Shown piece by piece: positions 30,089 through 32,130 of a DNA stretch of 32,130 bases. Made by a program: the position numbers and the translations under genes. Each line of letters opens with the position of its first letter. Positions within the stretch are counted from its first letter, which is position 1. The DNA is from Ilumatobacteraceae bacterium. Its GTDB lineage: Bacteria > Actinomycetota > Acidimicrobiia > Acidimicrobiales > Ilumatobacteraceae. The DNA is taken from positions 1 through 32,130 of the forward strand of contig JALQYL010000006.1 in NCBI GenBank assembly GCA_023254135.1, written 5' to 3'. The notes under the pieces were generated by a model that worked only from the letters and a program-made list of their open reading frames with translations, was not told the origin of the DNA and searched no databases.

Positions 30089-30114
30089 CGTCACCGCAAT
30101 GGGTGATGGGTTTT
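30089..30114 (+). terminator. Weak hairpin with short T run between trpF and trpB
   Basis: CGTCACC (30089-30095) can pair with GGTGATG (30102-30108), including one G-T pair, around a 6-nt loop, followed by GGTTTT. It may attenuate or partly end transcription between trpF and trpB. No leader peptide with Trp codons is visible, so classical attenuation is not supported. Confidence 0.3.
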
Positions 30115-30140
30115 GAACAGTTTCGTGGTGGAATCTAGGA

Positions 30141-31307
30141 ATGTCAGTTTTGGTTACCCCCGGTTCCGATGGTCGTTTCGGCGAATTTGGTGGGCGCTTC
30201 GTGCCTGAAACCTTGGTCCCTGCGTGCCAAGAACTGGAAGCAGCATTCAATGACGCGTGGGCCGACCCATCGTTCCGCAAAGAACTAGATGATGTCCTGC
30301 GTGAGTACGCAGGCCGTCCCAGCATGCTCACTGAATGTCACAACCTCAGCGAGCAATTGGGAATTCGATTGATCCTGAAGCGAGAAGATCTCAATCACAC
30401 TGGCTCTCACAAGATCAACAATGTTCTTGGCCAAGCGCTGCTTGCCAAGCGGATGGGGAAGAAGCGAATCGTTGCAGAAACCGGCGCTGGTCAACACGGC
30501 GTGGCCTCCGCAACTGCCGCTGCTCTTTTCGGACTTGAGTGCAAGGTGTACATGGGAGAAGTTGATGTGGCTCGACAAGAGCTCAACGTTTTCCGTATGC
30601 GTCTTTTGGGTTCAGATGTAGAGGCCGTTACGTCGGGAAGCCGAACGCTGAAAGATGCCGTGAATGAAGCGATGCGCGATTGGGTGGCCACCGTCGAGTC
30701 AACCCATTACTGCCTGGGTTCGGTGATGGGTCCTCATCCATATCCGTACATGGTTCGCCAGTTCCATCGCGTCATCGGCAATGAGGCATTCTCTCAGTGC
30801 AACGAAATGTTGGGAACAAACCCCGACGTTGTAGTGGCGTGTGTTGGTGGAGGTTCCAACGCCATGGGTATCTTCTCTGGCTTTGTCGATACGAATGCGC
30901 GACTTGTTGGGGTGGAACCTGCAGGTGGTGCTGCGGTCACAAGGGGTCAGCCAGGTGTGGTGCACGGTATGAAGAGTTACCTCATGCAGGATGAATTCGG
31001 GCAAGTGCAAGAGGCCCACAGCATTTCGGCCGGTCTTGATTATCCGGGCGTGGGACCAGAACATTCGTATTTGGCTTCTATTGGCCGTGCTGAATATCCC
31101 ACAGTGACCGACGACGAAGTGATTGAAGCTTTCCAATTGATGGCTCGATCCGAAGGAATCATTCCGGCGCTTGAATGTGCACACGCCATGGCGTGGATCA
31201 CCCGCGAGGCACACACCATGAAAGGCAAGACAGTTCTCATGAATTTGTCGGGACGCGGTGACAAAGACGTTGGGCAGATGATGAACGTGCTGGGTGGCCT
31301 GAAGTGA
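30141..31307 (+). CDS. trpB: Tryptophan synthase beta chain (TrpB)
   Basis: 388 residues, PLP enzyme joining indole and serine. [15 protein letters not shown] at the N-terminus, the PLP Lys in [41 protein letters not shown], and phosphate-binding [12 protein letters not shown] followed by VGVEPAGG are all present. It is the canonical TrpB1 form that pairs with TrpA, in line with the adjacent trpA overlapping by 4 nt (GTGA). The gap to trpF is 58 bp. Confidence 0.97.
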   Translation: MSVLVTPGSDGRFGEFGGRFVPETLVPACQELEAAFNDAWADPSFRKELDDVLREYAGRPSMLTECHNLSEQLGIRLILKREDLNHTGSHKINNVLGQALLAKRMGKKRIVAETGAGQHGVASATAAALFGLECKVYMGEVDVARQELNVFRMRLLGSDVEAVTSGSRTLKDAVNEAMRDWVATVESTHYCLGSVMGPHPYPYMVRQFHRVIGNEAFSQCNEMLGTNPDVVVACVGGGSNAMGIFSGFVDTNARLVGVEPAGGAAVTRGQPGVVHGMKSYLMQDEFGQVQEAHSISAGLDYPGVGPEHSYLASIGRAEYPTVTDDEVIEAFQLMARSEGIIPALECAHAMAWITREAHTMKGKTVLMNLSGRGDKDVGQMMNVLGGLK

Positions 31308-32080
31308 CGGGAAAATTGGAGCAGACACTTCGCCAACGCATTGATGGCGGTGGCAAATGTTTGGTTCCATACATCACAGGTGGTTACCCGGGCTGGGTTG
31401 ACTCATTGCGTGCTTGCGCTGCAAACGGAGCTGACGCAATTGAAATTGGTCTTCCATTTTCCGACCCCGTGATGGATGGTCCGGTTATCCAAGCATCGTC
31501 ACAGGTGGCGCTTGACAGTGGTGCCACACCAGTGTCCATTCTTCATGAGATACGCACTCTGGATGTCGGTGTGCCTTTGGTGGTGATGTGTTACTACAAC
31601 ACCGTGTTTCACGCCGGACACGAGCGATTCGCCCAAGATCTTGTTGCGGCCGGTGTCTCTGCCGCCATTATTCCCGACTTGCCATTGGAGGAGAGTGGAG
31701 ATTGGTGTGCAGCGGCTGACAAAGCGGGAGTTGAAACGGTGATGTTGGCCGCCCCCACAGCTCCCGACGAGCGGTTGCCGCGTGTCACGGAACGCGCCAG
31801 AGGTTTCGTCTACTCGGTAGGTCTTTTGGGCGTCACCGGAGAACGATCATCTCTTTCATCCACCGCAACCGCATTGGCGGCTCGCGTCAAGAAGGTGACC
31901 ACCAAACCGGTGTTGGTGGGTGTTGGTGTTTCCAACGCTGAACAGGCTGTAGAAGCCAGCAAGGTGTCCGATGGCGTCATCATGGGTGCCGCAGTCGTGC
32001 GCCGAATGATGGAAGGCGGCAGCGAAGCAGTGGCCTCTTTCATCAAAGAAGTTCGTACGGCACTGGATTCTTCAAAGTAG
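31304..32080 (+). CDS. trpA: Tryptophan synthase alpha chain (TrpA)
   Basis: 258 residues from a GTG at 31304 overlapping the trpB stop. Catalytic Glu is in [19 protein letters not shown] and catalytic Asp in [12 protein letters not shown]; phosphate-binding loops [13 protein letters not shown] and [11 protein letters not shown] are visible. It cleaves indole-glycerol phosphate and channels indole to TrpB. The coupling by overlap fits equal production of the two subunits. Confidence 0.97.
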   Translation: MTGKLEQTLRQRIDGGGKCLVPYITGGYPGWVDSLRACAANGADAIEIGLPFSDPVMDGPVIQASSQVALDSGATPVSILHEIRTLDVGVPLVVMCYYNTVFHAGHERFAQDLVAAGVSAAIIPDLPLEESGDWCAAADKAGVETVMLAAPTAPDERLPRVTERARGFVYSVGLLGVTGERSSLSSTATALAARVKKVTTKPVLVGVGVSNAEQAVEASKVSDGVIMGAAVVRRMMEGGSEAVASFIKEVRTALDSSK

Positions 32081-32086
32081 GAGCAC

Positions 32087-32130
32087 ATGAGCATCTTCGG
32101 TGAAGGCAAGTGCGAATTATGTGAAGCCGC
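32087..32130 (+). CDS. Start of an unidentified CxxC protein, cut by the window edge
   Basis: An ATG at 32087 follows the trpA stop by 6 bp, with AGGAG beginning at the end of trpA as ribosome site (short spacing). Only 14 codons are visible: MSIFGEGKCELCEA. The CELC pair suggests a metal-binding or zinc-ribbon N-terminus. It would be co-transcribed with trpBA. No family can be named from so little sequence. Confidence 0.45.
   Translation, partial: MSIFGEGKCELCEA

Noticed and set aside
30083-30140. T-box or Trp attenuator before trpB
   Set aside because: No leader peptide with Trp codons and no T-box consensus; only a small hairpin is present.
29636-30331. Minus-strand open frame of 231 codons across trpF-trpB
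   Set aside because: It is antisense to two certain trp genes, with no family signature.
30699-31370. Minus-strand open frame of 223 codons
   Set aside because: Antisense to trpB; rich in His and Cys from reversed codons, no motif.

Overview
The window reads as a compact, gene-dense chromosomal segment of an Actinomycetota bacterium, most likely class Acidimicrobiia. This is inferred from protein style, intermediate GC, an F420-type LLM oxidoreductase, FadD/acyl-CoA dehydrogenase/MaoC lipid genes, a menaquinone pathway and GTG/TTG starts. No tRNA, rRNA, insertion sequence, prophage or CRISPR array was seen. No gene-free stretch exceeds about 150 bases, and convergent genes often end within 0-10 bases of each other.

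Layout. 1-4779: a truncated solute-binding protein gene, a zinc alcohol dehydrogenase, an exported SGNH hydrolase and, divergent to it, a membrane sulfatase/LTA-synthase-like protein. 4780-7047: a membrane GGDEF-EAL protein. 7079-9940: phoH-ybeY-CNNM/CorC operon. 9941-17008: seven genes, six for menaquinone synthesis (menE, menA, menH-like, menD, menF, menG) in alternating orientations, plus a FrnE/DsbA-like gene. 17117-21979: acyl-CoA dehydrogenase, acyl-CoA synthetase, LLM oxidoreductase, MaoC hydratase and an unknown membrane protein. 22044-28206: era, a DinG/XPD-type helicase, uppS, a catalytically degenerate uppS paralogue, recO and glyS. 28274-32080: a small ABM protein followed by trpC, trpF, trpB and trpA; a CxxC protein gene starts at the right edge.

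Main discovery candidate. The uppS gene (24786-25472) has the catalytic Asp and the RTSGETRISN motif, but lacks the Glu equivalent to E. coli Glu213 and the C-terminal RxG tail of homodimeric bacterial enzymes. The divergent neighbour (25550-26170) is a full-length cis-prenyltransferase-fold protein with the catalytic motifs erased, and it keeps exactly the two features UppS lost: the Glu and an RRFGG tail. This reciprocal pattern is that of the eukaryotic DHDDS-NgBR (Rer2-Nus1) and archaeal two-subunit cis-prenyltransferases. It suggests a heteromeric undecaprenyl-diphosphate synthase in a bacterium, which I do not know to have been described.

A second theme is start architecture. At many first genes of transcription units a -10-like hexamer (TANNNT or a one-base variant) ends 6 nt, sometimes 5-9 nt, before the start codon, as expected for leaderless transcripts. 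This was used to choose several starts. Genes inside operons overlap by 1-8 nt or carry Shine-Dalgarno sequences. The conserved phoH-ybeY-corC-era-recO-uppS-glyS neighbourhood is present but split by about 12 kb of menaquinone and acyl-CoA genes.
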